The position numbers and the translations under genes are program-made. The notes below the pieces were generated by a model. It saw only the letters and a list, made by a program, of their open reading frames with translations. It did no database searches and had not been told where the DNA came from. From positions 1 through 64,000 of the forward strand of contig NZ_JAHUXH010000035.1 in NCBI RefSeq assembly GCF_019219825.1: DNA of 64,000 bases. Reading direction: 5' to 3'. Numbering within the stretch: the stretch's first letter is position 1; each line of letters begins with the position of its first letter. The DNA is from Streptomyces sp. TRM70350 (lineage in GTDB: Bacteria > Actinomycetota > Actinomycetes > Streptomycetales > Streptomycetaceae). Shown here in pieces: positions 33,194-41,498 of this stretch.

Positions 33194-33488
33194 CATCTTT
33201 TGCCGTTAATTTTTCCGCCACGGAAATTAACAGCGGAACATTTGATTCCACCGAAGCCCTTGTGTTTGACTGAAGGCATCGAATCGACATCCGGTTCGAA
33301 CGGGGGGAGAGCTGACCACTCTCTCGTCAACCTTCGTACGCCCACCTGGCGTATCTTCACTCAGCGCCATCCAATGGTCTGGCCTGCGCAAAGAGGCGCG
33401 GGCCGGATTTCCTTTGGCACGCACGATTCCCTCTGCCGTCTTTCGCCCGAGCGGTCGTTTCCCGCTGCCCGAAACAAAGGAATCACGC
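33194..33488 (+). promoter_or_regulatory. AT-richer leader and promoter region of the polyketide/sulfation operon
   Basis: This 295-bp gap has no gene. It holds an imperfect inverted repeat, GTTAATTTTTCCG (33205-33217) against CGGAAATTAAC (33221-33231), and a TTGACT -35-like box at 33266-33271 with only weak -10 candidates downstream; TATCTT at about 33351 is another possible -10. The AT content is unusually high for this genome. The ribosome site AAAGGA lies just before the PKS start. Confidence 0.45.
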
Positions 33489-34574
33489 ATGCACCTCGAA
33501 GAGAAAATCGCCCCTGCCCGCCGCGCACTGCGTACCGCGGCGCGCCCTGTCATCACCGGCTCCTCGCATTCCTTTCCGGGCACCCGGAGCAGCCAGGACG
33601 ACCTGTGGCAGGACTTTTTCCTGGATCATTACGAGGGTTTTCCGCTGGCCCGCCGGATATTCGAGAATTCCGGCATCAGCTCCCGCTCCACGGCCGTGGA
33701 CCCGCGTGCCGAGAAGGAGGTGTCCGGCTGGAGCACCGGGCAGCGCATGGCCCGCTACATCGACGAGGCGGTCCCGCTCGGCAAGCGCACCGTCGCGGGC
33801 GCCCTGGAGTCGGCGGGCCTGGCCCCGCAGGACGTCGGCCTGCTGGCCGTGGCCTCCTGCACCGGCTACACCACACCCGGCCTGGACTTACGCCTCGCCG
33901 ACGAGCTGGGCATGAGCAGCAGGGTCCAGCGGCTGTTCATCGGCCACATGGGCTGCTACGCCGCCGTCCCGTCCCTGGGCGCGGTCTCCGACTTCGTCGC
34001 CTCACGCGGCCGCCCGGCCGTGCTGCTGTGCCTCGAACTCACCTCGCTGCACGTCCAGCCGCCCACCCGCGACATCGAACAGATCGTGGCGCACGCCCTG
34101 TTCGCCGACGCGGCCGCCGCCGTCGTCCTCGAACCCGACGCGGACTCCGGCTACGAGGTGATCGACGTCGTCGCGGTCACCGACCACTCCACCGCCGACC
34201 ACATGAGCTGGCAGATCACCGACCTCGGCTTCAAGATGGGCCTGTCGCCCAAGGTCCCGGACGTGCTCGCGCAGCACGTCGGCGAGGTGGTCCGCGACCA
34301 GCTGCTCGCCCCGCACGGGCTCAGCCCCGAGGAGGTCACCGGCTGGGCCGTGCACCCGGGCGGCAAGCGGATCCTGGAGGTCGTCGGCGAGCGCCTCGGC
34401 CTGCCGGCCGGCGCGCTGGACGCGTCGTACGGCGTCCTCGACGAGTGCGGCAACTGCTCCTCGCCGACCGTCCTGATGGTGCTTCAGCGGCTGCCCCGCA
34501 CCGACGGCCCGGTGGTCGCCATGGCCTTCGGCCCCGGCCTCACCCTCTACGCGGCCCTGCTGCGCCGGTCCTGA
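33489..34574 (+). CDS. Type III polyketide synthase (chalcone synthase family)
   Basis: This 361-residue homodimeric ketosynthase has the complete triad: Cys156 in IGHMGCYAAVPSLG, His289 in GWAVHPGGKRIL and Asn322 in DECGNCSSPTVL. The C-terminal GPGLTLYAALLRRS is the family ending. It should extend a CoA starter with malonyl units to a pyrone, resorcinol or phloroglucinol. ATG at 33489 follows AAAGGA; upstream in-frame starts lack ribosome sites. It leads an operon encoding a sulfotransferase and PAPS synthesis, so its product is probably sulfated. Comparable pairing is known from caprazamycin biosynthesis (type III PKS Cpz6, sulfotransferase Cpz8). Confidence 0.93.
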   Translation: MHLEEKIAPARRALRTAARPVITGSSHSFPGTRSSQDDLWQDFFLDHYEGFPLARRIFENSGISSRSTAVDPRAEKEVSGWSTGQRMARYIDEAVPLGKRTVAGALESAGLAPQDVGLLAVASCTGYTTPGLDLRLADELGMSSRVQRLFIGHMGCYAAVPSLGAVSDFVASRGRPAVLLCLELTSLHVQPPTRDIEQIVAHALFADAAAAVVLEPDADSGYEVIDVVAVTDHSTADHMSWQITDLGFKMGLSPKVPDVLAQHVGEVVRDQLLAPHGLSPEEVTGWAVHPGGKRILEVVGERLGLPAGALDASYGVLDECGNCSSPTVLMVLQRLPRTDGPVVAMAFGPGLTLYAALLRRS

Positions 34575-34644
34575 CACCGGCCGGGCACCTTCCCGCACCA
34601 CCCACGGACACCACCCCAAGGACGCACGGAAGGAACAGCTGCGC

Positions 34645-35772
34645 ATGCCCACCCCGACCTCACCGGCACCGGGCCAGGTCTTCGTCACCGGCACCGGCCG
34701 CTGCGGCTCCACCCTGGTCTCCGAGCTGCTGCGCGAACACCCGCAGGTCCTCAGCCTGTCGGAGCTCTTCAACCACCTCACCGACATGTACCGGATCACC
34801 GCCCGGGTCTTTCCCGAAGGCCCGCTCACCGCGGCGGAGTTCTGGCGGATCCTGTCCTCCCGCAACACCGTCAACAAGCTCCTGACCGCCCACGGACTGG
34901 CCCCCAAGGAAGTCCTCTACCGCCCCTCGGCCACCACCCGCTTCCAGGCCGACACCGGCGTCCCGGCCGTCCTCCTCACCACGCTCCCCCACCTCACCGA
35001 GACCCCGGACGAGCTGTACGACGAACTCGAGGCCGCGGTCGCCGAGTTCCCGGACGCCGGTGTCGGCGAGCACTACCACCGCCTGTTCGGCCGGCTGTGC
35101 GCCCGCTTCGGCAAGGCCCTGTGGGCCGAGCGCAGCGGCGGCTCGCTGATCCTCGCCTCGCAGTTCCGCGAGCACTTCCCCGAGGCCCGCTATCTGCACA
35201 TCGTGCGCGACGGCCGGGACACCGCCCTGTCCATGAGCCGCCACACCGGTTTCCGCATGGCCGCCGTGGTGATGGCGCTGCACCTGACGCTGGGCCACGA
35301 CCCGTACGCCGAGCAGCCGTCGCTCGACGCCGAGCGGGACCTGGGCTTCGTACCGGAGGAGCTGCTGCCGTTCCTGCCGGAACGTTTCGACGCCGCCGCC
35401 GTGCGCGACTACCGGGTCCCGGTGTCGCTGTTCGGCACCTACTGGGCGGACGAGATGCAGCGCGGCATGGCGGCGCTGTCCGCACTGCCGCAGGAGAACG
35501 TGCTGCACCTGTGGTACGAGGACCTGCTCGCCGCGCCCGAGGAGTCCCTGCACCGCATCGGCGAGTTCCTCGGCGCCGAGTTCGTGGACGCCGACTGGGA
35601 GCGCCGCTGCGCGGCCAAGGTGGGCGCGCCCTCGTCGTCCTGGCGGGATCTGCCCGACGCCGAGCGGGAGGAGCTGGAGCAGGCGTGCGCCCCCGGCTTC
35701 TCGGTGCTCGCCGCGCACGGGGTCGTCCCCCTGGCCGGTACGGCGGCCCCGGCGGCGAGGAGCGGCGCATGA
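34645..35772 (+). CDS. PAPS-dependent sulfotransferase
   Basis: This 375-residue cytosolic-type sulfotransferase has the 5'-phosphosulfate loop VFVTGTGRCGSTLVSELL (residues 12-29) and the 3'-phosphate site YLHIVRDGRDTALSMSRH (about 184-201), where the Arg/Asp and Ser contact the nucleotide. No signal or membrane segment is seen. It transfers sulfate from PAPS to a hydroxyl group, most likely on the product of the adjacent type III PKS. GGAAGGA precedes the ATG, 70 bp after the PKS stop; its own stop overlaps the APS kinase start. Confidence 0.9.
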   Translation: MPTPTSPAPGQVFVTGTGRCGSTLVSELLREHPQVLSLSELFNHLTDMYRITARVFPEGPLTAAEFWRILSSRNTVNKLLTAHGLAPKEVLYRPSATTRFQADTGVPAVLLTTLPHLTETPDELYDELEAAVAEFPDAGVGEHYHRLFGRLCARFGKALWAERSGGSLILASQFREHFPEARYLHIVRDGRDTALSMSRHTGFRMAAVVMALHLTLGHDPYAEQPSLDAERDLGFVPEELLPFLPERFDAAAVRDYRVPVSLFGTYWADEMQRGMAALSALPQENVLHLWYEDLLAAPEESLHRIGEFLGAEFVDADWERRCAAKVGAPSSSWRDLPDAEREELEQACAPGFSVLAAHGVVPLAGTAAPAARSGA

Positions 35773-36317
35773 GGACCCCGCCGACCCAGGGCGCCACGGT
35801 CTGGCTGACCGGGCTGCCCAGCTCCGGCAAGACGACCCTGGCGCAGGCGCTGGCCAGCCGCCTCACCCGCGAAGGGCACCGCGTCGAGGTGCTCGACGGC
35901 GACGAGATCCGCACCTTCCTCAGCGCCGGCCTCGGCTTCACCCGTGAGGACCGCGACACCAACGTGCAGCGCATCGGCCTGGTCGCCGAGGTGCTGGCCC
36001 GCAACGGCATCCTCGTGCTGGTCCCGGTCATCGCGCCGTACGCCGACAGCCGCGAGGCGGTCCGCAAGCGGCACGAGGCGAGCGGGACGCCGTATCTGGA
36101 GGTGCATGTCGCCACCCCGCTCCAGGTGTGCGCCGTCCGCGATGTGAAGGGCCTGTACGCGCAGGCCCGGGCCGGGCGGCTGTCCGGGCTGACCGGCATC
36201 GACGACCCCTACGAGCCGCCGCAGTCGCCGGACGCCAAGGTGGAGACCCAGCTCCAGTCCGTCACCGAGTCGGTGGACGTCGTGCACGCGCTGATGGCGG
36301 ATCGGGGGCTGCTGTGA
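35769..36317 (+). CDS. cysC: Adenylylsulfate (APS) kinase
   Basis: This 182-residue enzyme has Walker A LTGLPSSGKTTLAQAL, the APS-binding region VLDGDEIRTFLSAGLGFTRE and RDTNVQRIGLVAEVLARNGI, and the mobile lid segment RDVKGLYAQARAGRLSGLTG followed by IDDPYEPP. It phosphorylates APS to PAPS, the sulfotransferase donor. ATG overlaps the sulfotransferase stop (ATGA), and its own end overlaps the cysD start (GTGA), so the three are translated together. Confidence 0.95.
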   Translation: MRTPPTQGATVWLTGLPSSGKTTLAQALASRLTREGHRVEVLDGDEIRTFLSAGLGFTREDRDTNVQRIGLVAEVLARNGILVLVPVIAPYADSREAVRKRHEASGTPYLEVHVATPLQVCAVRDVKGLYAQARAGRLSGLTGIDDPYEPPQSPDAKVETQLQSVTESVDVVHALMADRGLL

Positions 36318-37222
36318 CCGCCGTGGCCGCCCGGCTCACGCACACCGACGTGCTGGAGTCGGAGGCGGTGTACATCTTCCGCGAGGTGGCCGGGGAGTTC
36401 GAGAAGCCGGTGCTGCTGTTCTCCGGCGGCAAGGACTCCGTGGTCATGCTGCATCTGGCGCTGAAGGCGTTCGCGCCGGCGCCGCCGCCGTTCCCGCTGC
36501 TGCACGTGGACACCGGGCACAACTTCCCGGAGGTGCTCGCCTACCGGGACCGTGTGGTGGCCACCCATGGGCTCACCCTCCATGTGGCGTCCGTACAGGA
36601 CTACATCGACCGGGGTGTGCTGCGCGAACGTCCCGACGGCACCCGCAACCCGCTCCAGACGCTTCCGCTGCTGGAGGCCATCAGCGGCGGCGGCTTCGAC
36701 GCGGTGTTCGGCGGCGGGCGGCGCGACGAGGAGAAGGCCCGCGCGAAGGAGCGGGTGTTCTCGCTGCGCGACGAGTTCGGTACGTGGGACCCGCGCCGCC
36801 AGCGGCCCGAGCTGTGGCAGCTGTACAACGGCCGCCATCTGCCCGGCGAGCACGTGCGGGTGTTCCCGCTCAGCAACTGGACCGAGCTGGACGTGTGGCA
36901 GTACATCGCCCGTGAGGAGATCGAGCTGCCGTCCATCTACTTCGCGCACGAGCGCGAGGTGTTCCTGCGCTCCGGCATGTGGCTGGCCCCCGGCGACTGG
37001 GGCGGCCCCAAGGACGGCGAACCGGTGGAGAAGCGCCGGGTGCGCTACCGCACCGTCGGCGACATGTCCTGCACCGGCGCGGTCCTGTCCGAGGCGTCCG
37101 ACGTCGACGAGGTGATCGTCGAGATCACCGCCTCCCGGCTCACCGAGCGCGGCGCCACGCGTGCCGACGACCGGCTGTCGGAGGCCGCGATGGAGGACCG
37201 CAAACGCGAGGGGTACTTCTGA
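36314..37222 (+). CDS. cysD: Sulfate adenylyltransferase subunit 2
   Basis: This 302-residue ATP pyrophosphatase-type enzyme has the PP-loop VLLFSGGKDSVVMLHLALKA (SGGKDS), then LLHVDTGHNFPEVLAYRD, GGGRRDEEKARAKERVFSLR and FPLSNWTELDVWQYIAREEI. With CysN it makes APS from sulfate and ATP. A GTG at 36314 overlaps the cysC stop; a second GTG at 36323 is possible. Length is normal for the family. Confidence 0.95.
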   Translation: MTAVAARLTHTDVLESEAVYIFREVAGEFEKPVLLFSGGKDSVVMLHLALKAFAPAPPPFPLLHVDTGHNFPEVLAYRDRVVATHGLTLHVASVQDYIDRGVLRERPDGTRNPLQTLPLLEAISGGGFDAVFGGGRRDEEKARAKERVFSLRDEFGTWDPRRQRPELWQLYNGRHLPGEHVRVFPLSNWTELDVWQYIAREEIELPSIYFAHEREVFLRSGMWLAPGDWGGPKDGEPVEKRRVRYRTVGDMSCTGAVLSEASDVDEVIVEITASRLTERGATRADDRLSEAAMEDRKREGYF

Positions 37223-37346
37223 CATGACCGCCGACCTGACGGCTTTCGGCCACCCCCCGCATGTCACCGCCGCCCTGATGATGCGCGGCATCTTCCAGGA
37301 GGCCCGGTCCCGGCTGACCGTCGGGGCCGGCGCACAGGAGGGACAC

Positions 37347-38606
37347 GTGAACCCCATGCCCACCCATCCTCTTGAGGCCCCGGCGGCCGAGGCGGACCTG
37401 CTCCGCTGGGCCACCGCGGGCTCGGTGGACGACGGCAAGTCCACCCTCGTGGGGCGGCTGCTGCACGACTCCAAGTCGGTCCTCGCCGACCAGCTGGAGG
37501 CCGTGGCCCGCGCCTCCTCCGGGGAGGGACCCGACCTGGCCCTGCTCACCGACGGGCTGCGCGCCGAGCGCGAGCAGGGCATCACCATCGACGTGGCGTA
37601 CCGCTACTTCGCCACGCCCCGCCGCCGGTTCATCCTCGCCGACACCCCGGGCCATGTGCAGTACACCCGGAACATGGTCACCGGCGCCTCCACCGCCGCC
37701 CTCACCGTGATCCTCGTCGACGCCCGCAAGGGCGTGGTCGAGCAGACCCGCCGGCACGCGGCCGTGGCGGCGCTGCTGCGGGTGCCGCACGTGGTGCTCG
37801 CCGTCAACAAGATGGACCTCGTCGGCTACGAGGAGTCCGCCTTCGCCCGCATCGCCGGGGAGTTCACGCGCCTCGCGACCGGACTCGGCATCCCCGAGGT
37901 CACCGCGATCCCGATCTCCGCGCTCGCCGGGGACAACGTCGTCGAGCCGTCCACGCGCATGGACTGGTACGGCGGCCCGACCGTCCTGGCCCATCTGGAG
38001 AACGTGCCCGTCAGCGAGGAGGCCGCGGACGCGCCCGCCCGCTTCCCGGTCCAGTACGTCATCCGCTCCGGCGACCGGCGCCTGTACGCCGGTCAGCTCG
38101 CGACCGGCGCCCTGCGCGTCGGCGACCGGGTCACCGTGCTGCCGTCCGGGCGGACCACCACCGTCACCGGCGTCGACGTCCTGGGCGCCCCGGCCGAGCT
38201 GGTGCGCTCCCCGCAGTCGGGCGCGCTGCGCCTCGCCGACGACCTGGACGTCTCCCGCGGGGACCTGATCGTCCCGGTGGCGGCGTTGCCGGAGGTGTCC
38301 CGGGACGTCGAGGCGGCCGTGTGCCATCTGCACGAACGCCCGCTGCGGCCCGGGGACCACGTGCTGCTGCGGCACACCACACGGACCGTGCGCGCGGTGG
38401 TCCGGCAGATCCGGGGCGCCGGGCGGCTGGACCTCAACGAGATCGGGCAGGTGGCACTGCGCACCGCCGAGCGGCTGGCGTTCGACCGCTACGAGGACAG
38501 CCGCCGCACCGGCTCGTTCGTGCTGATCGACCCGGCCGACGGGGCCACGCTGACCGCGGGCATGGTCGGCGCGACCGCTCCGGGGACCCCCGATGCGGCT
38601 GCCTGA
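37347..38606 (+). CDS. cysN: Sulfate adenylyltransferase subunit 1 (GTPase)
   Basis: This is an EF-Tu-like GTPase of 419 residues from this start. G1 is ATAGSVDDGKSTLVGRLLHD, with an EREQGITIDVAYRYF switch, G3 DTPGHVQYTRNM and G4 VNKMDL. Two beta-barrel domains follow. GTP hydrolysis drives APS formation by CysD. GTG at 37347 is chosen because AGGAGGG lies 4-5 bp upstream and the family alignment begins near LLRWATAG. However, the frame is open back to an ATG at 37224 just after the cysD stop, which would add 41 residues (MTADLTAFGHPPHVTAALMM at the start). Confidence 0.92.
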   Translation: MNPMPTHPLEAPAAEADLLRWATAGSVDDGKSTLVGRLLHDSKSVLADQLEAVARASSGEGPDLALLTDGLRAEREQGITIDVAYRYFATPRRRFILADTPGHVQYTRNMVTGASTAALTVILVDARKGVVEQTRRHAAVAALLRVPHVVLAVNKMDLVGYEESAFARIAGEFTRLATGLGIPEVTAIPISALAGDNVVEPSTRMDWYGGPTVLAHLENVPVSEEAADAPARFPVQYVIRSGDRRLYAGQLATGALRVGDRVTVLPSGRTTTVTGVDVLGAPAELVRSPQSGALRLADDLDVSRGDLIVPVAALPEVSRDVEAAVCHLHERPLRPGDHVLLRHTTRTVRAVVRQIRGAGRLDLNEIGQVALRTAERLAFDRYEDSRRTGSFVLIDPADGATLTAGMVGATAPGTPDAAA

Positions 38607-39744
38607 GCGCCGCCGCACGTCCCGCCGCTCCCGGCGTCCGCTCCGAGCGGCCCTGGCGCTGCTCCTGCTGCTCCTGCTCGGCGTGGCGGGCTGCGGCTAC
38701 GGGTCCCGGGCGCCGGGCGCGGCGGCGGCCCCGGCCGTCGGCACGGGTCCGCCGCTGTCGGCGGAGTCGGTCTCCGTCGGCTACTTCGCCAACGTTGCCC
38801 ACGCCACGCCGCTGGCCGCCGTCCAGGAGGGCTACCTCACCCGCGAGCTGGGCGGCACCCGGCTGCGCACGCAGGTGTTCAACGGCGGCCCGTCGGCGCT
38901 GGAGGCGCTCAACGCCGGTGCGGTGGACATCGCGTGGATGGGCCCGTCGCCCGCGATCAACGGCTTCCTGCGCTCCGGTGGCCGTGGCCTCAGGATCGTC
39001 TCGGGTGCCGCCTCGGGCGGGGTCGCGCTGGTCGTCGACGCGGACACGAAGGTGCGCGGCACGGACATCCGGGGGCTGCGGATCGCGACGCCCGAGGCGG
39101 GCAGCACGCAGGACGTGGCGCTGCTGCACTGGATCCGGCAGCAGGGCTGGAAGGTCGACCCGCGCACCGGACGCGGTGACGTGACGGTCGTACGGCAGTC
39201 CGTCAAGGAGATCCCGACGAGCTTCCGGCGCGGCGCGATCGACGGGGCGTGGGTGCCGGAGCCGGTGGCGGCGCAGCTCGTCGCGTCCGGTGGGCGGGTG
39301 CTGGTCGACGAGGCGGACCTGTGGGACGGCGGCGCGTTCGTCACCGCGCTCGTGGTGGTCGACCCGTCGTTCCTCGAAGACCATCCGGACGTCGTCGAGG
39401 CCGTGCTGCGCGGCGCGGTGCGCACCAACGCCTGGCTGAGGACCCGGCCCGCCGAAGGGCGGGCGGCCGTCAACCGGGCCATCGAGACGCTGACCGGCCG
39501 CCCGCTGCCGGACCGGGTCCTCGACGCGGCCTGGCGGCACGTCCGCCTCACCGCCGATCCGCTCGCCGCGACCCTCGCCGAGGAGGCCGACCGGGCCGAA
39601 CGGCTCGGCCTGCTCGGCGGCAGCCGTGACGCCCTGGACGGAATCCTCGATCTGCGCCCCCTCAACCGGGTCCTCGCCCAGCGGGGCGAGGCGGCCGTGG
39701 ACGACGCCGGGCTCGGTGCCGCGGCCTCTGGGACAGCCCCCTGA
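38593..39744 (+). CDS. ssuA: Sulfonate/sulfate-ester-type ABC transporter binding lipoprotein
   Basis: The 383-residue precursor has an Arg-rich start and lipobox LLLLLLLGVAGCGYGS, then an NMT1/SsuA-like periplasmic-binding fold: VSVGYFANVAHATPLAAVQE, GGPSALEALNAGAVDIAWMG, LRIATPEAGSTQDVALLHWI and FRRGAIDGAWVPEPVAAQLV. Proteins of this type bind aliphatic sulfonates, taurine, nitrate or similar anions. The ATG overlaps the cysN end by 14 bp, so it belongs to the same operon. In S. coelicolor a similar cysC-D-N plus sulfonate-importer order is part of sulfur assimilation (recalled). Confidence 0.87.
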   Translation: MRLPERRRTSRRSRRPLRAALALLLLLLLGVAGCGYGSRAPGAAAAPAVGTGPPLSAESVSVGYFANVAHATPLAAVQEGYLTRELGGTRLRTQVFNGGPSALEALNAGAVDIAWMGPSPAINGFLRSGGRGLRIVSGAASGGVALVVDADTKVRGTDIRGLRIATPEAGSTQDVALLHWIRQQGWKVDPRTGRGDVTVVRQSVKEIPTSFRRGAIDGAWVPEPVAAQLVASGGRVLVDEADLWDGGAFVTALVVVDPSFLEDHPDVVEAVLRGAVRTNAWLRTRPAEGRAAVNRAIETLTGRPLPDRVLDAAWRHVRLTADPLAATLAEEADRAERLGLLGGSRDALDGILDLRPLNRVLAQRGEAAVDDAGLGAAASGTAP

Positions 39745-39786
39745 GACAGCCCTCTGAGACCTCCCCGAACCAAAGGATTTGATCCC

Positions 39787-40575
39787 ATGTCAGAAACGGT
39801 GCTGCGGGCCGGCGCACCGGCCCGCCCCGTCCTCGTGGCCGAGGCGGAGCGACCCGCCGTACGCCTCACCCATGTCTCCAAGTGGTTCGACACCGCCGGG
39901 CGCCGCCAGACGGTCCTCGACGACATCGGGCTGACCGTCGGCCGCGGCGAGTTCGTCTGTGTGCTGGGCGCCTCCGGCTGCGGCAAGTCCACGCTGCTCA
40001 ACCTGGTCGCGGGCCTGGACCGGCCGTCCACGGGCGCCATCGACGTGCCCGGCGGGCGGCGGCCCGCGCTGATGTTCCAGGACCACGCCCTGTTCCCCTG
40101 GCTCACCGCCGGGCGGAACGTGGAACTCGCCCTGCGGCTGCGCGGGGTGCCCCGGCGCGAGCGGCCCGAACAGGCGCGGCGGCTGCTCGACCTGGTCCGG
40201 CTGAAGGACGCGTACGGCAAGCGGATCCACGAGCTGTCCGGCGGGATGCGCCAGCGCGTCGCCCTGGCCCGCGCGCTGGCCCAGGACGCCGACGTGCTGC
40301 TGATGGACGAGCCGTTCGCCGCGCTCGACGCCATCACCCGCGATGTGCTGCACGAGGAACTCACCCGGATCTGGGCCGAGAACAACCTCACCGTCCTGTT
40401 CGTCACCCACAACGTCCGCGAGGCGGTCCGGCTCGGGCAGCGGGTCGTGCTGCTGTCCTCCCGGCCGGGCCGGATCGCCCGCGAGTGGGCCGCCACCGGC
40501 ACCCCGGAGGCCGCCCTCACGGCCCTGGTCACCGACGCGTTACGGGAGGAGATACGCCGCCATGGCCGCCGGTGA
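39787..40575 (+). CDS. ssuB: Sulfonate-type ABC transporter ATPase
   Basis: This 262-residue ATPase has Walker A LGASGCGKSTLLNLVAGL, Q-loop ALMFQDHALFPWLT, signature ELSGGMRQRVALARALAQ, Walker B VLLMDEPFAALD and the switch His in VLFVTHNVREAV. It resembles SsuB/TauB/NrtD. AAAGGA precedes the ATG, 42 bp after ssuA; its end overlaps the permease start by 14 bp. Confidence 0.93.
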   Translation: MSETVLRAGAPARPVLVAEAERPAVRLTHVSKWFDTAGRRQTVLDDIGLTVGRGEFVCVLGASGCGKSTLLNLVAGLDRPSTGAIDVPGGRRPALMFQDHALFPWLTAGRNVELALRLRGVPRRERPEQARRLLDLVRLKDAYGKRIHELSGGMRQRVALARALAQDADVLLMDEPFAALDAITRDVLHEELTRIWAENNLTVLFVTHNVREAVRLGQRVVLLSSRPGRIAREWAATGTPEAALTALVTDALREEIRRHGRR

Positions 40576-41458
40576 GACGGTCACGACCCGCAAGGTCCAG
40601 GAGACCGCGGCCGTCGAGGCGGGCCTGGACGCGCTGGACAGCGCGCCCGCCGGGTCCGCCCGGACGCCTGTCGGACGGCTGCTGCGACAGCGGCTGCTGC
40701 CGCCCGTGGTGGCCGTCGTCCTGGTCCTGCTCGCCTGGCAGGCCGCGTACGAGGCCGAGCTCAGGCCGGACTATCTGCTGCCGTCCCCGGCCGACGTGGG
40801 GCGGGCGCTGTCCGACCAGTGGTACGAGGGGACGCTGTTCTCGACGGTGTGGACCAGCATGGAGCGCGGCGCGCTCGGTTTCGCCGTGGCCGTGCTCATC
40901 GGGACCGGGACGGGGCTGCTGCTCAGTGCGCTGCGGCCGCTGCGGGTCGCCGTCGGGCCGGTGCTGTCCGGGTTGCAGTCGCTGCCGTCGGTGGCGTGGG
41001 TGCCGGCCGCGGTGGTGTGGTTCGGGCTGACCGACGCCACGATCTACGCGGTGATCCTGCTCGGCGCCGTACCGTCCATCGCGAACGGGCTGCTGACCGG
41101 GGTCGACCAGGTGCCGCCGCTGTATCTGCGGGCCGGGCGGGTGCTCGGCGCCACCGGGGCCGCCCGGGTGCGGTACGTGCTGCTGCCGGCGGCGCTGCCC
41201 GGCTACCTGGCAGGCCTCAAGCAGGGCTGGGCGTTCTCCTGGCGGTCCCTGATGGCGGCCGAACTCATCGCCAGCTCCCCGGAGCTGGGACTCGGCCTCG
41301 GCCAGCTCCTGGAGAACGCCCGCTCCTACCAGGACATGGCGCTGGTGCTCGCCACCATCGGGGAGATCCTCGTCGTGGGCATCGCGGTGGACCTGCTGCT
41401 GTTCGCCCCGCTGGAGCGGCGGATGCTCCGGTCGCGAGGTCTCGCGGGGGCCCGGTGA
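40562..41458 (+). CDS. ssuC: Sulfonate-type ABC transporter permease
   Basis: This 298-residue protein has about six hydrophobic segments, starting with LLPPVVAVVLVLLAWQAA, and the EAA-like loop LYLRAGRVLGATGAARVRYV of the SsuC/TauC family, then SWRSLMAAELIAS. It completes the anion importer SsuABC and is the last gene of the polyketide/sulfation operon. The ATG at 40562 overlaps the end of ssuB. A PucR-type regulator starts 40 bp further on. Confidence 0.92.
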   Translation: MAAGETVTTRKVQETAAVEAGLDALDSAPAGSARTPVGRLLRQRLLPPVVAVVLVLLAWQAAYEAELRPDYLLPSPADVGRALSDQWYEGTLFSTVWTSMERGALGFAVAVLIGTGTGLLLSALRPLRVAVGPVLSGLQSLPSVAWVPAAVVWFGLTDATIYAVILLGAVPSIANGLLTGVDQVPPLYLRAGRVLGATGAARVRYVLLPAALPGYLAGLKQGWAFSWRSLMAAELIASSPELGLGLGQLLENARSYQDMALVLATIGEILVVGIAVDLLLFAPLERRMLRSRGLAGAR

Positions 41459-41498
41459 CGGTAGCGCCGGGGCGGGTCGTATCTGCTGTACTGGCCGG

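Noticed and set aside
33205..33231. Inverted repeat in the PKS leader as a riboswitch
   Set aside because: It is a short AT-rich imperfect hairpin with no conserved riboswitch core; more likely a terminator trace or protein site.
32774..34885. 703-residue plus-strand frame covering the PKS leader
   Set aside because: It crosses a strong terminator and is a shadow of the MMPL, PKS and sulfotransferase genes in another frame.
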